The notes below the pieces were generated by a model, which was not told the DNA's origin, made no database searches, and saw only the letters and a list, made by a program, of their open reading frames with translations. From Pezicula radicicola (Eukaryota > Ascomycota > Leotiomycetes > Helotiales > Dermateaceae): a DNA stretch of 29,875 bases. Shown one piece after another: positions 10,164-20,782 of this stretch. The position numbers were made by a program, and so were the translations under genes. The stretch is from NCBI GenBank assembly GCA_003008705.1, contig PDUO01000135.1, positions 4,889 to 34,763 of the forward strand. The letters run 5' to 3'. Position 1 is the stretch's first letter, and every line of letters starts with the position of its first letter.

Positions 10164-12398
10164 TGTGTAAAGTAAATTGGTTGTCAGTTGGTTGGTTGGT
10201 TGGTTGGCTGTCTTGAATGACTGTAGAAAAAGATGGGTTTGAAAAGAATAGGATTAGTAGGAGTAGGAGTAGAAGTGATGATATGCCGACAAGAGAGAGA
10301 AAGAAAGTAGTAGTGATACTATTCTAATCCGATCTCGAGCATAAGAAATCAGGACGAAAGCAAAGTATTTAACCAAATTCTCAAGTTCAATCAACGATTC
10401 CCTTAAGTCTACTCCTCACACTCATCTTCTACAGTCAAGGGGGCGAGATTCCCTAGCTGGGCGCCCAATCAAAACTTCTTCTGCCTGCCTATGAACCCGA
10501 ACTAAGCGAGCTCCAATCTAATGTCAACAAATAATAGCTTTTACCAATTACCAGCCAAAACAAAAAAGTCATGTTTCAATGTCGCATACATCTGTCTGTC
10601 TGTCTACAGGATTCTCTGCCATTTCACCGCTAGTTGGGCAACAAGTGTTCTCTGTGACTCGGTTGCGCTAGAAGAATCGAAGGCGGGAAGATACATCCGA
10701 GGTACAGTACAGTACACTGTAGTACATGGAAGGATTCTCGGATTTTACGATATACCTAAAGCGCCGAAACGAGAATTCTTGAAGGTAATTGGCGGTTAAA
10801 TGTCCCGATGTGATTCTAGGCCCGAGTGTTTGCGTGGTACCTGTATCAGAAGCTCATATCGTGGGAGTATTCCAAGGCTTCCTATGGGATTCCTGCAGGC
10901 ATGGTACCTGCATTGGAACGTCATGGGAATTCCGAACACGAAATCTGCTAAAATCTTACCTTATATAATTGGGATGATGCATACAAACGCCAACACTTTC
11001 AATGATAAACGACTATTATTAAATGGCCTTACCGATGAATTGCACTTTTCGGTATATGAGCATGCTTGAGATTTGAGCTTAGTAGTTGGTACTGCTGCTA
11101 GCTGCACTTGAATATATGTATGACTACATAACTGCATTAGAATCCCATCGATCAAAGCTTCAAACCCCAAATCTACGACTGCGAGATCCTGCATACATGG
11201 TATGCATACAAACAAACGTCAACGGCCAAGCATTTAACACCTCTGATTGAATGGCTGGGCTCACCGATTGATAACCACATGCATTTTTGCCATACATGCA
11301 GGTATCCATGTTCGTTTGAATTTGAGATCTGTATGACTGCATCTGAATCTGCATCTGCGTCTGCATTAATGATAGCTATATAGATAGGTCAGGTATACTG
11401 AAATGGATTGCGGAATGAGTGAGTGAGTATCCGGACTAGATCTATGGGATAATCCAACCAAACAATCAACCTATCAACTATAATCAAGCAACCTTATACC
11501 CGCCGCCCTTCCTACTACGCCATAAGTAAGTACCCTATGAATCTCTAAGCGAGTAGTTAGCTCGTCCATGTCCATTGAGTCAGTTCATGACACTACCCGT
11601 GAGTGACCTATAGACATCCATTCCGCTATGTAAAGGACTGAAAATTGTGCTTCTATTGATTCCCTGGTTCACGGTACAGATAGCATATGTAATGCATTTA
11701 TCATCATGCTTCTGCTTCCCCGGTTTGTCCCGTATGTACCTACCCGCAAAATCCTTTCCTGTCTTTCTTTTACACATTCGAACGTTAGCATAGCTTTAAA
11801 TTTCCTTTCCCAATCCTATCCTATCATCTCACCTTGTTCGATAGATAATATCTCATATCTATAAACTATGCCTACCTATATTTCCTCAATACATACATAC
11901 ATACATACATTAAATCATCAAACTCCTCCTCCCCTCCTCAATAAAATTAGAAATCATTACAATTCCTAGTATAGTACAAGCTCGTAATATAGACCTAAAT
12001 ACCAAATATCAATCAAAGCTTTACCGTATCGCTGTAGTTTTACCGATGAAAAACAATACTTTTGTTTCTCTATCCTATCTGTACGACATATAAACTACCT
12101 TAGATAATTGTATTTTATTTTCTTGATATAGATGATATATCATTAGTTATACTTCTCTCCTCTCATCTCACGTAACTTCGTTTTCTTTCTATAATATCTA
12201 TTTATTCTTACATCTCTTCCGTTATGGGTCCGTTTAAGAAATCAAGCATAAATATAATCATCTCTAATTACCTGACTACCTGTTCATACATATCACAACA
12301 TCCGTCCTCATCCTTATCCTCATCCCCATCATTACCCCCATCATCCCAAGCCCCAACCCCAGTGTCATCCCTTAAATTCCCTGCCCTCCCGCGCCGCT
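10164..12398. other. Long intergenic region, no supported gene
   Basis: No credible gene. The longest signal is one plus-strand frame, 10521-11069, that begins with ATG, is broken once by TAA at 10797-10799 and resumes immediately with ATG at 10800. The protein is unrecognised, with no codon or motif support, so I do not call it a gene. The region also holds a diverged local duplication (separate entry), a CATA/TACA microsatellite near 11890-11910, and C+T-rich sequence near 12160-12480 that is probably the 3' UTR or downstream flank of the minus-strand gene beyond it. Confidence 0.5.
10979..11360. repeat. Diverged local tandem duplication (about 215-225 bp offset)
   Basis: GCATACAAAC at 10979 recurs at 11204, and GTATGACT at 11118 recurs at 11331. 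In between, matching blocks keep their order (CACCGATTGA versus TACCGATGAA, TTTGAGAT versus ATTTGAG). The offset drifts from 225 to 213, so indels have accumulated. No coding content was found. It reads as an old tandem duplication of intergenic DNA. Confidence 0.4.
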
Positions 12399-14183
12399 CT
12401 ATCGTCTTCTTTCATTCCTCACCCCCGCCCTCGCCCTTGCCGTCCGGTCCCCATCCCCACCATCCTTCCTACTCGCCAGCAACCTCGACCGATAACAAAG
12501 GGCAAACTCACCCTCATCAGGAACAGCCTCCCAATCATCCCTCGCCCTCCTCCAGCCGATCAGAACATTCGTCCGACAAGCATTAAACTCCCACTCCTCT
12601 AAACTCCTCTGGATGGTATCCACAAGTCCCGTCAGACCCATGCCAGCCTTCATATTAATAGGTGCAGACTCGAGATATTCGATGAAACCAGTCCACATCA
12701 TCTGGTAATCGGCAAGTGTGTATTTGGTCTCGCTTAGTTCAACGATTGCTCTAGAACAGGCGCGTTTTGCATCTTGGACATCGCTATCTTGGTCGGGCTT
12801 TGGGGGGAGGGTAAATCGTGTAAAGTAGCGTTGAAAGAACCATAGTTGTGCATATGCTTTCTTCGTCTCGTTACATTCCGAGGCCCAAACGTAGTTTAAT
12901 TCTCTCTCGACATCTGAAAGCGTTTGTTGTAAGGATGTCACACTGCCTGTAGCAGTGTTCGATAAGTCGAGAACCTCGTCGGTCAGACGCAGAAGTTTGT
13001 TGATGCTTTGTACGGCTTGATTTGCAAGATCGAGGAACTTGGCTTGTAAGGCTTCGTCTTCGTTCCCGTTTGCACTCGATTTTAGATGTTCATTAAAGAA
13101 ACCAAGGATAGATGTGATGCGGTAATGTGTGTAACCAACTTGGATGCCATAGTTGATCAAGTCGTTGGCTTGAGCATTGAGGATGGTATTAGTTTGGTAG
13201 ATGGCAGACACGGCATCCTCGGCGCGAACAAGCTTGGTAACTGCGAACCTCCATTTGGATGAAATCTTGCCGAGGCCCAATCGTGCGGTTCGAATCTCGC
13301 GGCCATAACCTTGGACTTGGGTACTCAGGGCCAATGTTGGATTCCAATCCGAGTACTTGCTGATCTTTTCCAGGAAGTCTGCAAGGGATGGCGTCGCTGG
13401 CGTATTGGCTATACTCGTTGCGTCTGTCGCGGTGATGTTCGTCGCTTGAAGTGCATTGTAACAGAGTCCAAAACCATACTCAGCTTCGAGACGAGCGATT
13501 GGGCCGACGCAAATGGTCGGGGCCACGTACTCATCCACGACAAATGGAACGACTGGGAGTCGCCAGGCCAAGGACATGAGGAGGCAGTAGGTCAGAAGAA
13601 TGAGTGGGAAGCAACTCGCCGCGACATAGAACAGCAATGAGAGAAACCAGGCGAAGATGATGAAGCAGGGTCGAAGAAGCCAGAGGAGAAGCCGACACAT
13701 ACTGCGCCGGATAGGGGACAATGTATCATCGAATTGTCGTGCGGTCGCGCGCACTATCGCCCACCAATCTTGCAGCGACATGATTTGCAACTGTAATGGG
13801 TAGAGAAGCACGGCCATGCACAGGCGATGGAAATGTTGCAAGCCAGTGTTCCACCACATGGGGAGGAGAAAAGTCATTGGGGGTGATGGTAGAGGATCAT
13901 CCTGTTGTCGTTCAGCCTCGTCATCCTCGGTCAACTTGAAGGGGACCAACGGAGGATGCGACCGAGGCTGCTGACGCCGACTCTCACAAAAGGGACACCG
14001 GCATGGTCGCACATTATTCTCCTCTACATTTTCATTTTCCAAGTTGTTGACGGCGAGTCGGTCTTGGTGTTGTTGGTGTTCTTGTTGACGGAGCAGGGCG
14101 ATTTGCTCGTTTGGTGAGAGCTTGGCCAGGACCTCGGCATACTGGGCTCTTTCACGCAGGATTTCTTCTTCTTCCATGGGCAT
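12399..14183 (-). CDS. Membrane protein with N-terminal Cys cluster, unknown family
   Basis: The open frame gives 594 aa from ATG 14183 (MPMEEEE); a second ATG at 14177 has the better context. Residues 1-57 are Glu/Gln-rich and helical, then PCRCPFCES (Cys 61, 63, 66) could bind a metal or be lipidated. Residues 163-208 are strongly hydrophobic (LLLWLLRPCFIIFAWF..., CFPLILLTYCLL), forming two adjacent membrane spans; an earlier segment near 120-133 is moderately hydrophobic. Residues ~240-560 are soluble and helix-rich with no motif I can name. The last ~36 residues are Arg/Gly-rich and look non-coding: a strong donor GTGAGT begins at 12511 after codon 557 (phase 1), so the true end may be spliced to an acceptor such as ACAG near 12290, giving a protein near 565-570 aa. 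It diverges from the plus-strand gene at 14536. Confidence 0.75.
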   Translation of the reverse strand: MPMEEEEILRERAQYAEVLAKLSPNEQIALLRQQEHQQHQDRLAVNNLENENVEENNVRPCRCPFCESRRQQPRSHPPLVPFKLTEDDEAERQQDDPLPSPPMTFLLPMWWNTGLQHFHRLCMAVLLYPLQLQIMSLQDWWAIVRATARQFDDTLSPIRRSMCRLLLWLLRPCFIIFAWFLSLLFYVAASCFPLILLTYCLLMSLAWRLPVVPFVVDEYVAPTICVGPIARLEAEYGFGLCYNALQATNITATDATSIANTPATPSLADFLEKISKYSDWNPTLALSTQVQGYGREIRTARLGLGKISSKWRFAVTKLVRAEDAVSAIYQTNTILNAQANDLINYGIQVGYTHYRITSILGFFNEHLKSSANGNEDEALQAKFLDLANQAVQSINKLLRLTDEVLDLSNTATGSVTSLQQTLSDVERELNYVWASECNETKKAYAQLWFFQRYFTRFTLPPKPDQDSDVQDAKRACSRAIVELSETKYTLADYQMMWTGFIEYLESAPINMKAGMGLTGLVDTIQRSLEEWEFNACRTNVLIGWRRARDDWEAVPDEGEFALCYRSRLLASRKDGGDGDRTARARAGVRNERRR

Positions 14184-14535
14184 GATGGAAATGAAAAGTA
14201 AAATGAAGGGAGAGTAAGGGAGAGTGAGGCGAAAGTATATCTATCCATCTAGTTGAATTTGCAATGATCCGTTGGTCCTGTGATGGTCGCAGACGAACGA
14301 ACTGGTGGGCTGCCTCGTTGCGACGCCAGCCTGCAGAATGAATGCAGAATGAATTAAGAGGGAAAAGGCAAGCAGGCAAGCAGGCAGGGAAGCAAGCAAA
14401 CAAGCAAACAAGCAAATATCCAGATTCCAGCCTTCATTACCCACAGAATCTTCCATACAAACCTGTCCCTTTTTCTCATCGCACCCCTCTCCTCTCTCTC
14501 ATCAGACTTCACTCAGTCGCTTATCGCTGGACTCA
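14184..14535. promoter_or_regulatory. Shared divergent promoter region with (GCAA/GCAG) repeat
   Basis: This 352-bp gap separates the starts of two divergent genes and must serve both unless one has a distant promoter. It contains a short-period direct repeat of AAGCAGGC/AAGCAAAC units at about 14366-14416. Head-to-head spacing this short suggests shared control, which is inference. Confidence 0.45.
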
Positions 14536-16982
14536 ATGCCTTCTCCAATCTGCGCCAACTGCAATGAGGAAGCTCTCAAGCTCCCTGCGAATGAAGCAAG
14601 TCTTTTTCCGATTTCCCATCTCCCATCTCCCATCTTGGCTATTCTCCCTAACACTCCACGAATCGACAACAGTTACTCTTCGCTCAACACACGCCCAAAG
14701 CATTCTCCACCCAATGCCGCCTCAACTGGTCCCTCTCTCCACCATCGCCAACGGCCAATGCCAACAATCCGACCTACAACTCCATCCTGGACACCTTCCT
14801 CGCCACACACCCCGAAATCAAAACCGTCGCCGACCTCAAACGCAGCAAACCAAACCACCCCAACCTCAAGTCTGACTCTGAAACCAAAGACGACGAGAGG
14901 GACAAAGGGGAACAACTCCTGAGAGAATTGATGCATGCCTTGGGCCTTTCCGAAGACAAAATGCGTTGGGCTCCTTTGATTGCTAGGACCAAGGGGTCGA
15001 GGAAACGGGACACGGCCAAAATTGACGTTTTGAGAGATCGAGTTTTGAGAAAGGTAGGTGAGACGTTGAAGAAGAGGGACGGTCAACCTGAAATCAGAAA
15101 AGAGGAGACAGGCGAAGGGGAAGGGGAAGTTCAAGAAGATGGGGATCAAGGGGAAGATGATGGAATTCAAGCAGAGCAACTAGATGATGCTCAAGTTGAC
15201 GCTTCTCCTACTCGCCATGCCTATACAGATGATTCGCCGCCACCGCTTCATGCTGTCTCATATCCACTGCTTCGAGTAACAAGATCATTTACTCAAGTAC
15301 CCAATACGCAGGTCAATCATGTAAGTTTGTCGCCCTCCCTCTTCCCTTTTCCCCCTCTCTTGCTTTCTACACATCACATTTTACCATTTCACGTCTTCTC
15401 TTGTGATATCGATCGAACCTTCCAAGTCCCAAGTTCTTCCAACCTATTGTCGCACATCGTATATGAGTGGTCGATTAAGCTAATCCCCATTCCCTTTACC
15501 ATCTAGGCCACAATTCCCTCACCGCACTTCCACCATGATCTGTCTCCTCCTAGTCCCAGACAGCCATCAAAAGCAGTATCGTTCTCAGAGCATGATGATA
15601 TATCCTACCCCATCGACTCAGACTCGGACTCGGACTCGGACTCGGAAAATCTCCCCTCGCCAAATACATGTTTGAGTTTACGCTCGTCTATCACCACCGA
15701 GCAATTCACAACGAAAAAAAGACTTTCATCTCAGAAGCACTACGATGCCCACTCAAGAACGAGTTCATCGGTCTCAGCTCCATCAATCTTCTCAGCTCCA
15801 GCAACAGCATCACTATGGGAGAACGAAACAACCATTCCTGAAATGAGCGAGATCAAAGAAAGCGACCAAAGGGGGCAAATGGGCATGATAGCTCTCAAAC
15901 CCAAACAAATTCGTTCTCGGGGGGCAGAGGCTAGGGAAATCTCTTCGATGGGACTCAGATTCCCATCTCAGTCCCAGTCCCTCAATTCATCCGTCCAAGT
16001 ACAAGGTCAAGGTCAAGGTCAAGCGTCGTCAGAAGCAGCACAAACAGGACAAGTACGTTCAGGACGAGCACGGATTGCAACACAAGCATCAGCACTACCA
16101 CCACGGCCTGCACCACGAATTCCAGTCGACTCACGACTTGCATCACCAGTAGTAGTCGCAGCGGGGGCGAACAGGGAAAAGAATGGGGAAAGGTTAACGA
16201 GAACAATAATACCCATGATCACCGCCCAAACGCCACCGCAACACACAATAGCAAATGTAATAGCCCAATACAAAGCCGCGATCAAGAACGCGGAAGCTAG
16301 AGCCACATTTGAGAAGGGCCAGGTTAACAATCACCGGTCCTCATCGTCACAGTCACAGTCACAGTCGGTATCATCATCTAAACCCACACCAGCGGTGCTT
16401 GGACGTGAAAGGACAAGGAATCAGGCGAAGAGTGATATACTCGATATCGATGAAAAGAAGACCCTGATTGGAATTAGTAAACTCCAAGACGAAGACGAAG
16501 ACGAAGATGAAGACATATCGAAACTCGAGATGAACCAAGTTGATCCACAGTTGTTGTCATCGTCATCGGAGATCCCAGCAGTACCTGAACTTAAATTCGG
16601 ATTTGATGAGACGAAGACAAAGAATGAAATACTCGATGTCGATAACGCCAATGCCAACGCACAATCCAGCTCGCCTGCTAACCCGCTGCCCTTGACCACC
16701 AGTTCCACTTCCCGCTCCCAACTAGCAGCCCAACAAAGAGGCCAAATTAAAGAGGTGATAGACAGAATGTACGCGAAACGAGAAGAAAGAATTGCTAAAT
16801 TTGGCGTTGGTAGACGGGTGGTGGTGAGTGGAGCGCAGGAATATGATGGAAAGGATGGAAAGGATCAGTTAGATGAAGAGATGATTATGAAGATGGAGAT
16901 TGATCTCGCGCTTGAGAAGGGATTTGATCTTTTGGAGGGCTTGGAGGCTGTCGATGAGGTTTTTGGTGGGGAGGTTGAATGA
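14536..16982 (+). CDS. Large hydrophilic, low-complexity protein, unknown
   Basis: Three exons (14536-14595, 14673-15320, 15507-16982) encode 727 aa. Intron 2 is standard (GTAAGT at 15321, TAG at 15504-15506, 186 bp). Intron 1 (14596-14672, 77 bp) starts GCAAGT, the usual form of a GC-AG intron, has a CTAAC branch point near 14648 and ends CAACAG; it is phase 0 and joins the ATG exon to the only long frame. The 20-aa first exon has a CANC pair (Cys 6 and 9). Residues ~21-110 look globular (PTYNSILDTFLATHPEIKTV), then come LRELMHALGLSEDK and a basic/acidic charged region, an acidic DSDSDSDSDS run, Gln/Ser-rich stretches, a DEDEDEDED run and a C-terminal helix (QIKEVIDRMYAKREERI, then FDLLEGLEA at 709-717). 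No known domain recognised. It is divergent from the membrane-protein gene at 14183. The start exon depends on the GC donor and is less certain. Confidence 0.7.
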
Positions 16983-17280
16983 TTGATTGATTGATTGATT
17001 CATGTGGGGTTTTTGGGTTTGGGAGGTTTGGGCTTTTAGTTATTGTGATATTAGTTAGATCATTACTACTCCAACTTGATTGTGATACTAATTGCCTATT
17101 CTTCGTAGGTATGTTAATATCTAATATAGCTAATCATCTGTAATGTCCCAAGTCAAAGATTTCAATTGGTTTTTTCCTTATGATATCTTACTATGAACCA
17201 TTGACCACGAATAGCATGATATAGGAGTGAGAATATATAGGGGTAAATTATCTAAATTAAGTGCATGTCTAGCCTTCTAT
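16983..17280. other. 3' flank, no gene
   Basis: AT-biased downstream flank of the 727-aa gene, beginning with a GATT tetranucleotide run overlapping its stop. Nothing else was seen. Confidence 0.5.
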
Positions 17281-17900
17281 ATAGTAATGATAATAATAAT
17301 GATAATAATGATATTTATTTGCGTCCGGCAGGTGTGAGTGAAAACCTACTGCCCTTAAGACCTGCCGAATGGGTATAGTAACGTGGTAAGCTAGGAGATT
17401 ATATACAAAGTAAGACGGTAGAAAGCATTTCTTGTAGAAGCGTGACTAGTAGAGCCTGTTGACGGTGACCTCCCACGGCCGTTTAGGGTGTGGACCACTA
17501 GAAGAAAATAAAGGAGGGAAACGCTTAGCTTAGAGGCTTGTTCTTAAAAGAGCATGTGTGGTATGTAACGCAATAATCAAGAATGGTTGGAGCTATGGCA
17601 TAGGTGGCTAGAGATCAAGGCTAGGCGAAGGGCCAACAAAGGAAAGATATTATAGAGAGAGAGGTACCCTGAACGCCTGTAGATTATGAATATACTCGGA
17701 ATACCCCGAAAACCTATACAAAATAAGGCTACTTTGATGAGTAGTTTGTGAAGTGGTGTTTAGGAATGGGCCATGATATAGCCACTCTATATAGCCTTAT
17801 GACGGAGGGTTGGAACTGAGGATATAAAAAGAAACATGTGATATAAGGCCGACACTTACCTCATCTCCACGGAATATCATAGGTAGAACTCGGTTATGAA
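17281..17900 (-). mobile_element. Possible non-LTR (LINE) 3' end, 5'-truncated
   Basis: On the minus strand the segment ends in an AAATAAATATCATTATTATC tail (17285-17320), a simple repeat of the sort found at 3' ends of fungal LINEs. Just upstream lies a hairpin: CGGCAGGT at 17326-17333 pairs exactly with ACCTGCCG at 17360-17367 around a 26-base loop. LINE 3' UTRs often carry a stem-loop recognised by their reverse transcriptase. I could not trace a reverse-transcriptase or RNase H frame upstream and saw no target-site duplication. The left boundary is set by the tail; the other end is a guess. Confidence 0.35.
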
Positions 17901-18180
17901 TAATGTAAGCTTTTTCGGGGTTTTTATCTAACTAATATCTATCCTATCGATCCGATGAAGAAGAAAAGGAAAGAACCAAGAAACAAGAAACAAGAAAAGC
18001 AAAGTAGAAAACGAAAACAAATGTAAAGAAGAGAAGATGGGGAAAAAAGGAAAAAAGAAACCAAAAGCTAAAGTACAAAAATCTATCCATCCCCTCCCTC
18101 CACATATTCTCTCTCTCTCCCTTCCTTAATTCTCATCTTCTTATAAAGCTCCCCATTCCCAATTCCTTTTCCCCCACAAC
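17901..18180. other. Purine-rich 3' flank, no gene
   Basis: A/G-rich (AAGAAACAAGAAA-type) then C/T-rich sequence downstream of the minus-strand gene ending at 18181. No gene and no clear structure. Confidence 0.5.
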
Positions 18181-20782
18181 CTACACCCTCGCAACAAAGT
18201 CTATACCATCAATCCCTTTTTCCTCCCTCTCCTCTATCCACCTCCCCATCCACTTAAGCCCACCGATATCCCCACCACCAACACCATGATCCAAACCATC
18301 CAAACCATCCAACGCCACAATCCTCCTCCTTAAACCCCCTAAAACCTCATCCATCTCCCTAAAACACCTACCCCGTCGAAAAAGCTCCTCCACAGCTTCA
18401 AAATTAACAGTATCCCTGTTAGGATACGATAAACCATCACTATCCTCCTCATCTTCTTTTTCATTTTCTTCCTCTTCTTCTTCTTCTCCTTCCATCAAAC
18501 TAAGACGGCGACCATCGAGGAGAGCAGGAGAAGCGGATGACAATCTCCTCATCTTATCGCTTAATTTGGTGAGGGTATCGTTCATTTCGGGGTATTTTGC
18601 TCCGCGCTTGAAGATTTCGGTTAGGGCTTTTGGGTTAAGGGGTTTGTTGGTGTTGTCGAGGTAGGAGAGAGAGGAGAGGTTATCTTCTTCTTCTTCTTTG
18701 CTTTCGCTTTCGTTTTTGTTTTTGCTTGATGGATTTGGGGATGGGTTTTGATTTTGGTTTTGGTTTTGGTTTTGGGCTGATGAAGGTGGATGGTTATCTT
18801 CTTCTTCTTCTTCTTCGTCTTCTTCTTCTTCTTCGTCTTCTTCTTCTTTGTGTGTGTGTGTGGGTGAGGATGAGGGTATATCTGGATGCGGATGTAAAGG
18901 TTTGTCGTTGGTTGGGGACGAGGTCGAGGTTTCGAGATTGGGATTAAGATTGGGATTGACATCGACATTGGTTGTAGATTTAGATGGAGGTTTAGATCTA
19001 TATGCGGTGGGGACCGTAGGTGTGGGAGGGATGGTTGATGTGGTGTTCGGGTTTGCGATGTGATTCAACTCGGACTTGGATGAGGACTTGGATGGCGATG
19101 AGGATGAGAATATTTTGTGCTCGGCTAAGTGTTTAAGCGAGTGCTCAGGTGATTTTGGAGAGAGTTTGACTTGTGATCGAGAGGACGGGGATTGAGGTTG
19201 TAGTTTCAGTCGTTCAGTTCCTCCCTCTTCGTCGGTTGTAAATACCGATACAAATCCCGTAGATGTGGTATTTGGATTTGAGACTTGCTTGGCCTCGGAT
19301 GGGAACAAGTCTATGTTATGCTCGGGCGAGTGTTCAGATGATTTTGGTGTTATTTCAGGTGGTGGTGGTTGAGACGAGGAGTCCTCGGGAGGAACAACAC
19401 CATTCCTAGGATTTAAATTGTGAGTACAAGTCACGATATCTGCAAGGATTTAATTGAGTATATGTTACTTACGGTTGCTGCTCGCTTCCCAAAGACAAAG
19501 AAGAAGCTTCTTGAAATGCTCTCACCAAACCGTCAAAAAGAATCGGGAGACGGATATACACCACAGTGGAGAGGAACCGTACACTGCTGATACCAAAATA
19601 GAAGATCGAGGGGTAAAGCTTTGGATGTTGTTGATGTCCATGTCCATGTCCATTCTGTCCGCGCTGTACCATAATTCGAAAGTAATGACCAAACCCCAAT
19701 AAGATACTGCTAAGAATAGCGAGAGCGAGTACCAAAAAACAACTATCACCGTCTTGTAGACCGGAAGCGTAACGGGCGTTGTTCAGTGCAACCAGTGGTG
19801 AAGACGAAGACGATAGGCCAACGCTGCTGAAATTGTTAATGATTGGTGGAGGATGAGCATTAGCATAGAGTGGTGATGTGCTGGTCGTGGTGATTCGAGA
19901 CGGTGAGGGACAAAAGGAATAGAGTTGTTTCCTAGCCTGATCGATTACTTGTGGTATGTATCGAGGCAGAGCTTTAATCTGAAGAGAAGTTTCAACCGTG
20001 GTTCTAAGGGCTTCTCCAAGACTGAGGTTGAAAAGATGGAAGAGTTCTGTGTGTTCTGTGTAGTTGACTTGAAAAGTTTTGGTGTAAGCGACAGCGATTA
20101 CTGTTGTTGATGCTATGAGGGCAAGCTTTATTATTGTAGAAAACAATGTAGTATTGTGGTATTTTTGAGTTTCCAAAGTGTGCCCCGTGCGATTGAGCGG
20201 TGGTTCGGGTGATGATGGTGAATCTTGGGATTCCACCGACATTGTTCGCTGCTCTGCCACGAGAGTTTGAACGGGAATGGAAGTTTGAGGTTTGGCTGCG
20301 TTTGTTTGTTTCTTTGCTGTCGACAGTTGAACAGGAACCGCCATTGTTCGCTTCTCTGTCACCGGAGGTTGAACAGGAAGAGAACTTGGAGAGTCGACCG
20401 CGATCGTCTGCACTTCTGCTGCAGGAGCTTCAAAAGCAGCGGAAATGTCCACAGGCCACAATGCGTCCATCTTGGACAACAGCTTGGGTATGACAATTTG
20501 TCTTACTGTTAATCCTTGAGCAGTCCGAAGTGGGAATGCGTCAGCCCAACCCATGAACACACCTAGCTCACCACCATCACCAGCTTCGGGTGTACCAAAG
20601 AGTGGACATAGTGACAAAACTTTTGGTGTCAATCGACGACAACCTGCTGCCCATGATTGGAAGGCTGGAAGAGCCATAAACCGCCGAAGACGGTCTATCT
20701 CCAAAGGAGTGAGCTGGAGGCTTTTGCTTGAGTTGATTGTAGCAATGGGCTGGCCACGAAAAAGTTGACTCGTGGTAGCCAT
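18181..20782 (-). CDS. Three-TM protein with internal repeats and acidic linker, unknown
   Basis: Two exons (19473-20782, 18181-19405) encode 844 aa. The 67-bp intron (GTAAGT at 19472 to CCTAG at 19406) is phase 2 and merges two large open frames; the second frame has no ATG of its own near its start, which supports the join. The ATG at 20782 (MATTSQLF) is the first ATG; the 47 open codons before it begin with TTG. Residues 1-150 appear globular (PLEIDRLRRFMALPAFQSW, ...). Residues ~150-205 contain repeats of the type PVQxxVxEQRTMAV. Three hydrophobic spans follow: ~211-233, ~347-368 and ~391-414. The rest is low complexity: repeats around PEHS...NPNTTST, (NQ)n, long Glu/Asp runs. Two similar helical modules then occur at ~693-726 (LTEIFKRGAKYPEMNDTL) and ~771-806 (VEELFRRGRCFREMDEVL). 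No family recognised. Confidence 0.75.

Noticed and set aside
10521..11069. Two adjacent same-frame ORFs (92 and 89 codons) separated by one stop, as if one broken gene
   Set aside because: The protein has no recognisable motif, the second half overlaps the local duplication, and no intron or RIP pattern explains the stop. Chance open frame is more likely.
18726..18968. Long Leu/Phe/Gly or Lys/Thr-rich ORFs opposite to or overlapping the 844-aa gene
   Set aside because: Shadow frames of the Glu/Asn/Gln repeat region.
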